Below are positions 8,319 to 14,205 of a stretch of 15,849 nucleotides of DNA, piece by piece. The notes beneath the pieces were generated by a model. That model was not told the origin of the DNA. It saw only the letters and a program-made list of their open reading frames with translations, and did no database searches. Within the stretch, counting starts at the first letter, position 1, and each line of letters opens with the position of its first letter. The position numbers and the translations under genes were made by a program. Source of the stretch: Zoogloeaceae bacterium (lineage in GTDB: Bacteria; Pseudomonadota; Gammaproteobacteria; Burkholderiales; Rhodocyclaceae); assembly GCA_015657735.1 (NCBI GenBank), contig SSSX01000364.1, forward strand, positions 1 to 15,849, given 5' to 3'.

Positions 8319-8343
8319 GAGCGCGCCCGTCAACGAAGGAAAG

Positions 8344-8363
8344 TGTAAGCCGCTGTAAGCCGC
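8344..8363. repeat. Perfect 10-bp tandem repeat upstream of DUF47-pit
   Basis: TGTAAGCCGC occurs twice back to back with no gap, placing identical half-sites one helical turn apart. Relative to the predicted start near 8303 the pair spans about -41 to -60, a usual place for an activator. It resembles a pho box in its TGTAA core but has period 10 rather than 11. Confidence 0.6.
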
Positions 8364-8387
8364 GCGCAACGCGGTCCGGCGCCTGCG

Positions 8388-8420
8388 ACCCGCTGCCGTG
8401 TTGCGCTGCAGCGGGTTTTT
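8388..8420 (+). terminator. Intrinsic terminator on the plus strand
   Basis: ACCCGCTGC (8388-8396) pairs with GCAGCGGGT (8408-8416) around an 11-base loop, followed by a T-run (8416-8420). The polarity is plus strand, yet both neighbouring genes are on the minus strand. On the minus strand the same hairpin has no U-tract, though it could still slow transcription leaving deaD. Confidence 0.6.
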
Positions 8421-8436
8421 CATGGCGCCGGCCGGA

Positions 8437-10245
8437 TCAGGGCTTGGGTTTGCGCGGAGGCTTGAAGCCGCCGGCCGGGCGCTCGAAGCCGCCTTCCTTG
8501 CGGAAGGGTTTCTTGGGGGCCGGGCCACGGCCGCCGGGGGCGGGGCGACCGCGTTCGCGGCCGGCTTCCTCGGGACTGGCCAGGCGCAGGTTGAGGGGCT
8601 GCTGGCGGACGCGGGCGCGACGCAGGATCTGGATGACGTCGGCGGGCAGGTCGGCCGGCAGTTCGACGGTGCTGTAGTCTTCGAACAGGTTGATCTGGCC
8701 GATGAAGCGGCTTTCGATGCCGGCTTCGTTGGCGATGGCGCCGACGATGTCCTTCGGGCTGGCCATGTGCTCGCGGCCGACGTCGATGCGGTAGCGGGCG
8801 AGGCGGCCTTCGGCGTAGTCGCGGCGACGTTCGAGGATCTGGCCGCGGTTGTCGCGCGGGGCCGGGCGTTCGGTCGGGCGTTCGGGTTTGCCGGCGGCGA
8901 TCTGGGCGATGTCCGGCTTGCCGGTGTCGGGCATCTGCAGCGGGCGATCCTTCTGGGCGAGGAAGGCGAGGGCGGCGGCAATCTGGTGGACGTCGGCGTC
9001 GTGTTTGTCCTCGATGCCGGCGATGACGTCGAGGAAGAAGTCCAGCTCTTCGGATTCGAGGACTTCGGCGACCTGCTGGCGGAAGGCGGCGACGCGCTTG
9101 TCGGCGACGGCTTCGCGGCTGGGTAGCTTGAGCGCTTCGATGGGCTGCCTGGTGGCGCGCTCGATCTGGCGCAGCAGGTGGTTTTCGCGCGGGGCGACGA
9201 AGAGGATGGCGTTGCCGGAGCGGCCGGCGCGGCCGGTGCGGCCGATGCGGTGGACGTAGGCCTCGGTGTCGTAGGGGATGTCGTAGTTGATGACGTGGCT
9301 GACGCGGGGGACGTCGATGCCGCGGGCGGCCACGTCGGTGGCGACGACGATGTCGAGGGTTTCGTTCTTGAGCTGTTCGATGACCCGTTCGCGCAGTTGC
9401 TGGGTCATGTCGCCGTTGAGGCAGGCGGCCGCGTAGCCGCGGGCTTCGAGCTTTTCGGCGAGTTCGACGGTGGCGGTCTTGGTGCGCACGAAGACGATGG
9501 CGGCGTCGAAGTCGTCCTCGACCTCGAGGATGCGGGTCAGCGCGTCGAGCTTGTGGGCGCCGGCGATCTGCAGGAAGCGCTGGCGGATCGTCGAGACGGT
9601 GGCCGTGGCGGCCTTGATCTTGATTTCCTTCGGTTCGCGCAGGTAGCGGTGGGCGACGCGGCGGATGGCGTCGGGCATCGTCGCCGAGAAGAGGGCGGTC
9701 TGACGGGTGGTCGGCGTGTGCTCGAGGATCCACTCGACGTCGTCGATGAAGCCCATGCGCAGCATTTCGTCGGCTTCGTCGAGGACCAGCGTGGTGAGGC
9801 CGTCGAGGTTGAGGCTCTTGCGTTCGAGGTGGTCCATGACCCGGCCGGGCGTGCCGACCACCACGTGGGCGCCGCGCTGCAGCTGGCGCAGCTGGACGAC
9901 CATGCTCTGGCCGCCGTAGATCGGCAGCACGTGGAAGCCGGACATCTTGCTGGCGTAGCGCTGGAAGGCTTCGGCGACCTGGATGGCGAGCTCGCGCGTC
10001 GGCGTGAGCACCAGCACCTGCGGGTTGCGCTGGGCGAGGTCGATCCCGTCGAGGGCGGGCAGTGCGAAGGCGGCGGTCTTGCCGGTGCCGGTCTGGGCTT
10101 CGCCGAGGATGTCGTGGCCGGCGAGCAGTTGCGGGATGCAGGCCGCCTGGATCGGCGAGGGGGTTTCGTAGCCGATCTCGGCGAGGGCGGCGAGGATCGG
10201 CGCCTGGAGGTCGAGCTGGTCGAAGCGTTCGATGGGTGCGGTCAT
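8437..10245 (-). CDS. deaD: DEAD-box RNA helicase, DeaD/CsdA type
   Basis: 602 residues with every DEAD-box motif: the Q motif around residues 8-36 (FDQLDL...PSPIQ), AQTGTGKT (50-57), PTRELA (82-87), TPGR (132-135), DEAD (156-159), SAT (187-189), ARGID (307-311) and HRIGRTGRAGR (332-342). After a helical linker, residues about 483-555 look like the RRM-like DbpA RNA-binding domain found in DeaD. A basic Gly/Pro/Arg/Lys tail (556-602) follows. The enzyme unwinds RNA using ATP and in known members aids ribosome assembly and mRNA decay, mainly in the cold. No good Shine-Dalgarno precedes the ATG. A TAAAAT at 10341-10336 is a possible -10 with a poor -35; it would give a leader of over 80 bases, in keeping with long leaders of cold-shock genes. 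RhlE-type helicases lack this RRM. Confidence 0.93.
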   Translation of the reverse strand: MTAPIERFDQLDLQAPILAALAEIGYETPSPIQAACIPQLLAGHDILGEAQTGTGKTAAFALPALDGIDLAQRNPQVLVLTPTRELAIQVAEAFQRYASKMSGFHVLPIYGGQSMVVQLRQLQRGAHVVVGTPGRVMDHLERKSLNLDGLTTLVLDEADEMLRMGFIDDVEWILEHTPTTRQTALFSATMPDAIRRVAHRYLREPKEIKIKAATATVSTIRQRFLQIAGAHKLDALTRILEVEDDFDAAIVFVRTKTATVELAEKLEARGYAAACLNGDMTQQLRERVIEQLKNETLDIVVATDVAARGIDVPRVSHVINYDIPYDTEAYVHRIGRTGRAGRSGNAILFVAPRENHLLRQIERATRQPIEALKLPSREAVADKRVAAFRQQVAEVLESEELDFFLDVIAGIEDKHDADVHQIAAALAFLAQKDRPLQMPDTGKPDIAQIAAGKPERPTERPAPRDNRGQILERRRDYAEGRLARYRIDVGREHMASPKDIVGAIANEAGIESRFIGQINLFEDYSTVELPADLPADVIQILRRARVRQQPLNLRLASPEEAGRERGRPAPGGRGPAPKKPFRKEGGFERPAGGFKPPRKPKP

Positions 10246-10374
10246 GGGAGGCAGGGGCGCGGGCCGGGTGAGGGGGCGAAGCGGTCTGTGGCCCGGGAAG
10301 CGGTGGCTTCGGAAGGCTGCTTCAGCAAAAGTGTAATTTTACCGGAAGCGCGCCCTGCCGTCCCATGCGTGCGT

Positions 10375-11082
10375 CTATCGTCCGGCGACGGTGCCGGCGT
10401 CCTGGCCGAACAGCAGCTTTTTGGCGTCGTCGCTCATCGGCGCCTGGGCCGGATTGATGCGCCCGGCAAGCGCGTAGGCGCGGACGGTGGCCGGACGCTG
10501 GCGGATCGCGTCGAACCAGCGTTTGAGGTGCGGGAAGTCGTCGAGATTCTGGCGTTGCCGCTCGTGGGGCACGATCCACGGGTAACAGGCCATGTCGGCG
10601 ATGGAGTAGTCGGCGCCGGCGATGAAGGCCCGGTCGGCGAGCCGGCGGTCGAGAACGGCGTAGAGGCGGGAGGTTTCCTTGACGTAGCGGTCGATGGCGT
10701 ACGGCAGTTGCTCGGGGGCGTACTGCACGAAGTGGTGGTTCTGCCCGGCCATCGGGCCGAGGCCGGCCATCTGCCAGAACAGCCACTGCAGCGTGTCGAT
10801 GCGCACCCGCGGGTCGGCGGACAGGAAGCGGCCGGTCTTCTCGGCGAGGTAGAGCAGGATCGCGCCGGATTCGAACACCGAAACGGGTTCGCCGCCGTCG
10901 GCCGGGGCCGTATCGACGATGGCCGGGATGCGGTTGTTCGGCGCGATGCGCAGGAAGTCGGACTGGAACTGCTCGCCCTTGCCGATGTTGATCGGGTGAA
11001 CGGTGTAGGGCAGACCGGTTTCTTCGAGGAAGAGGGTGATCTTGTGGCCGTTGGGGGTGGTCCAGTAGTAAAGGTCGATCAT
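10375..11082 (-). CDS. yfcG: Glutathione S-transferase family disulfide reductase, YfcG-like
   Basis: 235 residues, closely like E. coli YfcG in wording: TPNGHKITLFLEE (9-21), NNRIPAIVD, PADGGEP, FESGAILLYLAEKTG, LQWLFWQ..GLGPM.GQNHHF and a YSIADMACYPW segment in the C-terminal helical domain. Nu-class proteins of this type use Thr9 and Asn11 rather than a catalytic Tyr or Ser, and have glutathione-dependent disulfide-bond reductase activity. Both residues are present. The protein is expected to be a cytoplasmic dimer. An AAGGA sits 5 bases before the ATG, inside the end of the upstream ribbon-helix-helix gene (9-base gap), so the two are probably one operon. It is about 20 residues longer than E. 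coli YfcG, all at the C terminus. Confidence 0.92.
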   Translation of the reverse strand: MIDLYYWTTPNGHKITLFLEETGLPYTVHPINIGKGEQFQSDFLRIAPNNRIPAIVDTAPADGGEPVSVFESGAILLYLAEKTGRFLSADPRVRIDTLQWLFWQMAGLGPMAGQNHHFVQYAPEQLPYAIDRYVKETSRLYAVLDRRLADRAFIAGADYSIADMACYPWIVPHERQRQNLDDFPHLKRWFDAIRQRPATVRAYALAGRINPAQAPMSDDAKKLLFGQDAGTVAGR

Positions 11083-11091
11083 TTTTATCCT

Positions 11092-11448
11092 TCAGGCTGA
11101 GGGGCGGCGCTCGGCGGCCAGAACCCACGCCGGGTCGAGGCTGCGGATCGGGATGCCGGGGTCGGCGGGAATGCGGCCGGCGAGCTGGAGCTGCAGGTAG
11201 CGCAAACAGGAGACCCGCAGGAAGGAGGTGAAGTTCGTGCTTTCGTCGAGCCGGCCGCTGTTTTCGAGTTCGTCGTGGAGCCGGCCGAGCAGTTGCGGCA
11301 CGCTGAGGCCGTCCCGCTCGCCGATTTCGCCGAGCACCTGCCAGAACAGGTTTTCCAGGCGCAGGCTGGTGGCAACGCCGCGCAGGCGGATCGAACGGCT
11401 GCGGGTGGCGTAAAGCGCGGGGTCGGCGTTGATGAAGATCTGGCACAT
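11092..11448 (-). CDS. Ribbon-helix-helix domain protein (RHH_4-like)
   Basis: 118 residues starting MCQIFINADP. The segment RSRSIRLRGVATSLRLENLFWQVLGEIGERDGLSVPQLLGRLHDEL (residues 16-61), described here by its span, fits the ribbon-helix-helix layout: a short basic strand followed by two helices. The later FTSFLRVSCLRYL is typical of the RHH_4 group, sometimes annotated with aryl-sulfate sulfotransferase genes. It is probably a DNA-binding regulator, possibly of itself and the adjacent glutathione transferase. An upstream in-frame ATG at 11583 would add 45 residues, but that part crosses a promoter-like region and is low-complexity. The ATG at 11448 has GGAG 8 bases upstream. The C-terminal half after residue 90 is unassigned. 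Confidence 0.8.
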   Translation of the reverse strand: MCQIFINADPALYATRSRSIRLRGVATSLRLENLFWQVLGEIGERDGLSVPQLLGRLHDELENSGRLDESTNFTSFLRVSCLRYLQLQLAGRIPADPGIPIRSLDPAWVLAAERRPSA

Positions 11449-11464
11449 CGGCGGGGCTCCGCAA

Positions 11465-11516
11465 GCGGGGACGCCCCCGCCTGCCCATTGTAGGTGCTGC
11501 GGGGGCGCGGTGCCGA
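11465..11516 (-). promoter_or_regulatory. Promoter and leader hairpin of the RHH-yfcG operon
   Basis: On the minus strand TCGGCA (11516-11511) and TACAAT (11492-11487) are 18 bases apart (4/6 and 5/6 matches). Transcription would start near 11480. The short leader then contains a GC-rich inverted repeat (GCGGGG ... CCCCGC, from 11465) immediately upstream of the GGAG ribosome-binding site. Confidence 0.45.
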
Positions 11517-11534
11517 CCGGGGACGGGCGGCGGG

Positions 11535-12113
11535 TCAGGCCTCGATGCGGGTGCCGAGCAGGGCGAGGAACTGGGCGATCCACGCCGGGTGGGCCGGCCA
11601 GGCCGGGGCCGAGACGAGGTTGCCTTCGGTGACCGCCTGGTCGACCGGGATGTCGGCGTAGGTGCCGCCGGCCAGTTCGACTTCGGCCCGGCAGGCCGGG
11701 TAGGCGGAGCAGGTGCGGCCTTCGAGGACGCGGGCGCCGGCGAGCAGCTGGGCGCCGTGGCAGATGGCGGCGACCGGCTTGCCGGCGCTGAAGAAGTGGC
11801 GCACGGCGGCGATCACCGCCGGATACATGCGCAGGTATTCGGGGCCGCGGCCGCCGGGGATCACCAGCGCGTCGTAGCCCTCGACCCGGATGTCGGCGAA
11901 GCTGGCGTTGAGGGTGAAGTTGTGACCGCGCTTCTCGGTGTAGGTCTGATTGCCTTCGAAGTCGTGGATGGCGGTGGCGATGCTGTCGCCGGCCTTTTTG
12001 TCCGGGCAGACGGCGTGCACGGTGTGGCCGACTGCCTGCAGGGCCTGGAAGGGCACCATGGTTTCGTAGTCTTCGCAGAAGTCGCCGCAGATCATCAGGA
12101 TTTTTCGGGCCAT
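11535..12113 (-). CDS. DJ-1/PfpI family protein
   Basis: 192 residues of the class I glutamine amidotransferase-like fold. The nucleophile elbow [13 protein letters not shown] carries Cys118 with His119, and the partner glutamate Glu14 is in [23 protein letters not shown] (81-95) is the family's conserved turn. Relatives act as proteases, glyoxalases/deglycases, chaperones or isonitrile hydratases; the sequence does not choose among them. A cytoplasmic stress-related role is the usual expectation. An in-frame ATG at 12170 would add 19 residues of unrelated sequence. The ATG at 12113 has GGAG 6 bases upstream and begins the Rossmann-like strand ([10 protein letters not shown]), so it is preferred. 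It lies between queD and the RHH gene on the same strand, each pair separated by a spacer with hairpin or promoter features. Confidence 0.9.
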   Translation of the reverse strand: MARKILMICGDFCEDYETMVPFQALQAVGHTVHAVCPDKKAGDSIATAIHDFEGNQTYTEKRGHNFTLNASFADIRVEGYDALVIPGGRGPEYLRMYPAVIAAVRHFFSAGKPVAAICHGAQLLAGARVLEGRTCSAYPACRAEVELAGGTYADIPVDQAVTEGNLVSAPAWPAHPAWIAQFLALLGTRIEA

Positions 12114-12173
12114 GCCTGTCTCCATTCGGTGGGGAGTCGATCGGATGTCGCCCGGCGAGTGTGGCGGCATGGT

Positions 12174-12208
12174 GCCGGCGGCGGGTGGTAGCGGGTTACC
12201 ACGCCGGC
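12174..12208 (-). terminator. Two-tier hairpin between queD and the DJ-1/PfpI gene
   Basis: GTGGTA (12185-12190) pairs with TACCAC (12197-12202) around a 6-base loop, and GCCGGC (12174-12179) pairs with GCCGGC (12203-12208) outside a 5-base bulge. It lies in a 116-base spacer downstream of queD. There is no U-tract, so terminator function is inferred from stability and position. Confidence 0.4.
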
Positions 12209-12229
12209 GGCCGGGGCGCGGAGCGGGGG

Positions 12230-12682
12230 TCAGGCGAGGTCGGTGCGCAGCGCGTCGGCCCAGCAGTTGGGGGTTTCGTAGAGGCGCACCTGCTCAAGAC
12301 GGACCTGGTTGTGGAAGACGCCGGTGTACAGCGGGTCGAGAATGCGGAAGGCTTCGACGGCGAGGTTTTCGGCGGTGGGGACGACGTCGAGGATGACCGT
12401 CTTGTGGCCGGGGAGGCTCTGCAGGAAGCCGACGATCGCGGTGTCGCCGCGGTAGGCGAGAAAGGCGTGGTCCCAGATGTCGACGACGTGCCGTTTGGCG
12501 ATCGCCTTCACTTCGCCGAAATCGACGACCATGCCGTTGGCCGGCTGACCGTCGGCCCGGATGATTTCGCCGGAGAGGGTGATTTCCAGCGCGTAGCGGT
12601 GGCCGTGCAGATGGCGGCACTGGCTGGCGTGGTCGGGGATGCGGTGGCCTGCGTCGAATTCCAGGCGGCGGGTGATGCGCAT
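12230..12682 (-). CDS. queD: 6-carboxytetrahydropterin synthase QueD
   Basis: 150 residues of the PTPS/QueD fold. The N terminus has FDAGHRI (His13) and CRHLHGH, giving the C-x3-H-G-H pattern: Cys22 as the catalytic thiol, His26 and His28 as zinc ligands with His13. DFGEVK, WDHAFL, PTAEN and the closing Glu-Thr-Pro-Asn-Cys (ETPNC) region complete the active site. QueD converts 7,8-dihydroneopterin triphosphate to 6-carboxy-5,6,7,8-tetrahydropterin, the second step toward preQ0 and tRNA queuosine. It is longer than E. coli QueD (about 120) but has the length I expect for beta-proteobacterial forms. There is no Shine-Dalgarno before the ATG. A perfect TATAAT on this strand (12732-12727) gives a start near 12720 and a leader of about 38 bases. 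It is divergent from a radical SAM gene. Confidence 0.93.
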   Translation of the reverse strand: MRITRRLEFDAGHRIPDHASQCRHLHGHRYALEITLSGEIIRADGQPANGMVVDFGEVKAIAKRHVVDIWDHAFLAYRGDTAIVGFLQSLPGHKTVILDVVPTAENLAVEAFRILDPLYTGVFHNQVRLEQVRLYETPNCWADALRTDLA

Positions 12683-12724
12683 GGGCGGGCCGGCGCGGGG
12701 GCGCCGGTTGGGGAAAAAGGTGCC

Positions 12725-12735
12725 GTATTATACGC
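12725..12735. promoter_or_regulatory. Shared -10 palindrome of divergent queD and radical SAM promoters
   Basis: CGTAT-T-ATACG is an exact inverted repeat about a single central base (within 12724-12734). On the minus strand it contains a perfect TATAAT (12732-12727) facing queD. On the plus strand it contains TATTAT (12726-12731) facing the radical SAM gene. Neither has a good -35 at 16-18 bases. Only one promoter could be occupied at a time. Confidence 0.55.
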
Positions 12736-12762
12736 GCCTCGTTTTTGGACCTCGATAGTCCC

Positions 12763-13626
12763 ATGATCCCGTCCCGGCAGATGCTCACGGTCACCGACCA
12801 CAACCGCAATTTCAGCGCGATGACTTACGTCTATCCGGTGGTGTCGAGACGGGCCGGCGGCGTGTCGGTGGGAATCAACCTCAACCCGAACAATGCCTGC
12901 AACTGGCATTGCGCCTACTGCCAGGTGCCCGGCCTGGTGCGCGGGGCGGCGCCGGAGATCGACGGGGCGAAGCTCGAGGCCGAGCTGCGCGGTTTTCTCG
13001 ACGAACTCATCCACGGTAGTTTCATGCAGGATCACGTGCCGCTGGAGGTGCGGGTGATCCGCGACATTGCGTTTTCGGGCAATGGCGAGCCGACCGGCAG
13101 CAAGGATTTCGACGAGATCGTCGGGCGGGTGATTGCGGTGCGCGACGCGGCCGGGCTGGCCGGCGTGCCGATCCGCCTGATCACCAACGGCAGCCTGGTC
13201 GACCGGCCCTACGTGCAGACGGCGCTCAGGCATCTGGCGCAGGCGGGAGGCGAGGTGTGGTTCAAGTTCGACGCCGGCACCGCGGCCGACATCGCGCGCA
13301 TCAATGGCATCGACGTCGATCCGCAAACCCATGCCCGCCGGCTCGCGCTGTGCGCGTCGCTGTGCCCGACCTGGGTGCAGACCTGTGTGTTCCGCTGGGA
13401 CGGAGCGCTGCCGTCGCGCGAACAGGTCGATGCCTATCTCGACATGCTGGAAATGGCCGGCATTGCGGCTTTGAAAGGGGTGCTGCTGTATGGCGTCGCA
13501 CGGCCGTCGATGCAGCCGGAGGCGGCTCATCTGCGGCAACTCACGCCGGACGAACTGGAGGATATCGCCCGCCAGATTCGGCAAAGGGGGGCGAGTCAGG
13601 GGCTCGACGTGAGCGTCAGCCCCTGA
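12763..13626 (+). CDS. Radical SAM protein (COG0731-like)
   Basis: 287 residues. The radical SAM cluster motif is C-x3-C-x2-C at Cys46, Cys50 and Cys53 (ACNWHCAYCQVPGL), preceded by GINLNPNNA. FSGNGEPT (103-110) is the GGE-type SAM-binding segment, and LITNGSL follows at about 136. It binds a 4Fe-4S cluster and should make a 5'-deoxyadenosyl radical. The overall style matches COG0731, the group containing wyosine-related enzymes, but this bacterial branch has no known reaction that I can name. It is not QueE, which has a different cysteine context. A TTG at 12745 could add 6 residues, and an ATG at 12781 is another option. No start has a Shine-Dalgarno, and I chose the first ATG. It shares a promoter region with queD, suggesting but not proving a tRNA-modification link. 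Confidence 0.85.
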   Translation: MIPSRQMLTVTDHNRNFSAMTYVYPVVSRRAGGVSVGINLNPNNACNWHCAYCQVPGLVRGAAPEIDGAKLEAELRGFLDELIHGSFMQDHVPLEVRVIRDIAFSGNGEPTGSKDFDEIVGRVIAVRDAAGLAGVPIRLITNGSLVDRPYVQTALRHLAQAGGEVWFKFDAGTAADIARINGIDVDPQTHARRLALCASLCPTWVQTCVFRWDGALPSREQVDAYLDMLEMAGIAALKGVLLYGVARPSMQPEAAHLRQLTPDELEDIARQIRQRGASQGLDVSVSP

Positions 13627-13645
13627 TCTGCGCGCCGTCGACCGT

Positions 13646-13948
13646 TCAGTGGGCGACGCGCTCCTTGCGCTTTGCGCGGGCTTCCTTCTTCAGCGTCTTG
13701 AAGAGCTCCGGGTTGGTGGCCTTCAGGTATTCGACCACTTCCACGTCGTCTTTCTTGATCTTGGTGATATCGACCTGCTCGATGTGCACGAGGCGCAGCA
13801 GGGCCTGCACCGGACGCGGAATATTGCGGCCGCTCTCATAGCGCGAACCGCCACTTTGCGTCACGCCGATCTTGGACCAGAACTGCGACTGGTTCATGCC
13901 CAGCTTACGGCGGATTTCACGTACATCGACTTTTTCGGTGGTTTTCAT
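13646..13948 (-). CDS. Small helix-turn-helix regulator (Xre-like)
   Basis: 100 residues. Residues 10-53 form a helix-turn-helix: EIRRKLGMNQSQFWSKIG, then VTQSGGSRYESGRN, then PRPVQALLRLV, the pattern of the Cro/CI-Xre fold with S-x-x-E-x-G-x-x-x-P. The region 60-85 (KKDDVEVVEYLKATNPELF) may be a dimer segment, and the tail is strongly basic (KTLKKEARAKRKER). An in-frame ATG at 14146 would add 66 residues but would span the operator-like repeats. The ATG at 13948 has GAGGA 7 bases upstream. It converges with the radical SAM gene (19-base gap) and diverges from lysC. Perfect inverted repeats in its upstream region suggest autoregulation, which is inferred. What else it regulates is unknown. 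Confidence 0.85.
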   Translation of the reverse strand: MKTTEKVDVREIRRKLGMNQSQFWSKIGVTQSGGSRYESGRNIPRPVQALLRLVHIEQVDITKIKKDDVEVVEYLKATNPELFKTLKKEARAKRKERVAH

Positions 13949-13982
13949 GTTGCGATCCTCAAGGGTTTGACTCTGTTCGTTT

Positions 13983-14005
13983 TTACAGCTGTGACGCAGC
14001 TGTAA
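13983..14005. promoter_or_regulatory. Operator-like 9-5-9 inverted repeat before the HTH gene
   Basis: TTACAGCTG (13983-13991) and CAGCTGTAA (13997-14005) are exact reverse complements separated by 5 bases (TGACG). The dyad lies 35-57 bases upstream of the HTH start codon. Its size and symmetry fit a site for a dimeric Xre-type repressor. Confidence 0.65.
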
Positions 14006-14007
14006 TC

Positions 14008-14023
14008 TATAACTTTCGTTATA
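14008..14023. promoter_or_regulatory. AT-rich inverted repeat with -10-like arms
   Basis: TATAAC (14008-14013) and GTTATA (14018-14023) are exact reverse complements around TTTC. Each strand therefore carries a TATAAC that could act as a -10. The repeat begins two bases after the 9-5-9 operator, so binding there could block it. A minus-strand TATACT further upstream (near 14035) is another -10 candidate. Confidence 0.4.
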
Positions 14024-14054
14024 TGTCTGAAAGTATAGATCAGTACTCGCAACA

Positions 14055-14076
14055 CATACAACGCCGTATTTGTATG
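14055..14076. repeat. Third inverted repeat in the HTH-lysC spacer
   Basis: CATACAA (14055-14061) and TTGTATG (14070-14076) are exact reverse complements with an 8-base centre. There is no T-run directly after the right arm, so it is more likely a binding site than a terminator. The remaining bases up to lysC hold a weak lysC promoter candidate. Confidence 0.4.
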
Positions 14077-14140
14077 GGCTAGGGTTTACCACACGCCTTT
14101 TTTGTGACGTGATGCACAGCCGTCCGGCAAAATCGCGCAG

Positions 14141-14169
14141 CTGCAAGAATCCGCGTTATCCGCTAAGAT
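14141..14169 (+). promoter_or_regulatory. Candidate lysC promoter
   Basis: CTGCAA (14141-14146) and TAAGAT (14164-14169) are 17 bases apart with 3/6 and 4/6 matches, upstream of lysC by 37 bases. The -35 overlaps another CAGCTG, the core of the HTH operator, at 14138-14143. The match is weak. Confidence 0.35.
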
Positions 14170-14205
14170 CACGCGCTTTCCACATCCTCTTCTTTAGAAG
14201 TCAAG

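Noticed and set aside
8344..8363. A standard PhoB box at the tandem repeat
   Set aside because: The period is 10, not 11, and the CTGTCA core is only partly matched, so I report a repeat rather than a pho box.
8420..9733. 437-codon Arg/Pro-rich minus-strand frame inside deaD
   Set aside because: Out-of-frame reading of deaD on the same strand; low-complexity Arg/Pro/His composition typical of shadow frames.
9178..11100. 640-codon plus-strand frame antisense to deaD and yfcG
   Set aside because: Gly/Val/Asp/Glu-rich shadow of GC-rich codons on the opposite strand; it crosses two clear genes and their spacer and shows no domain.
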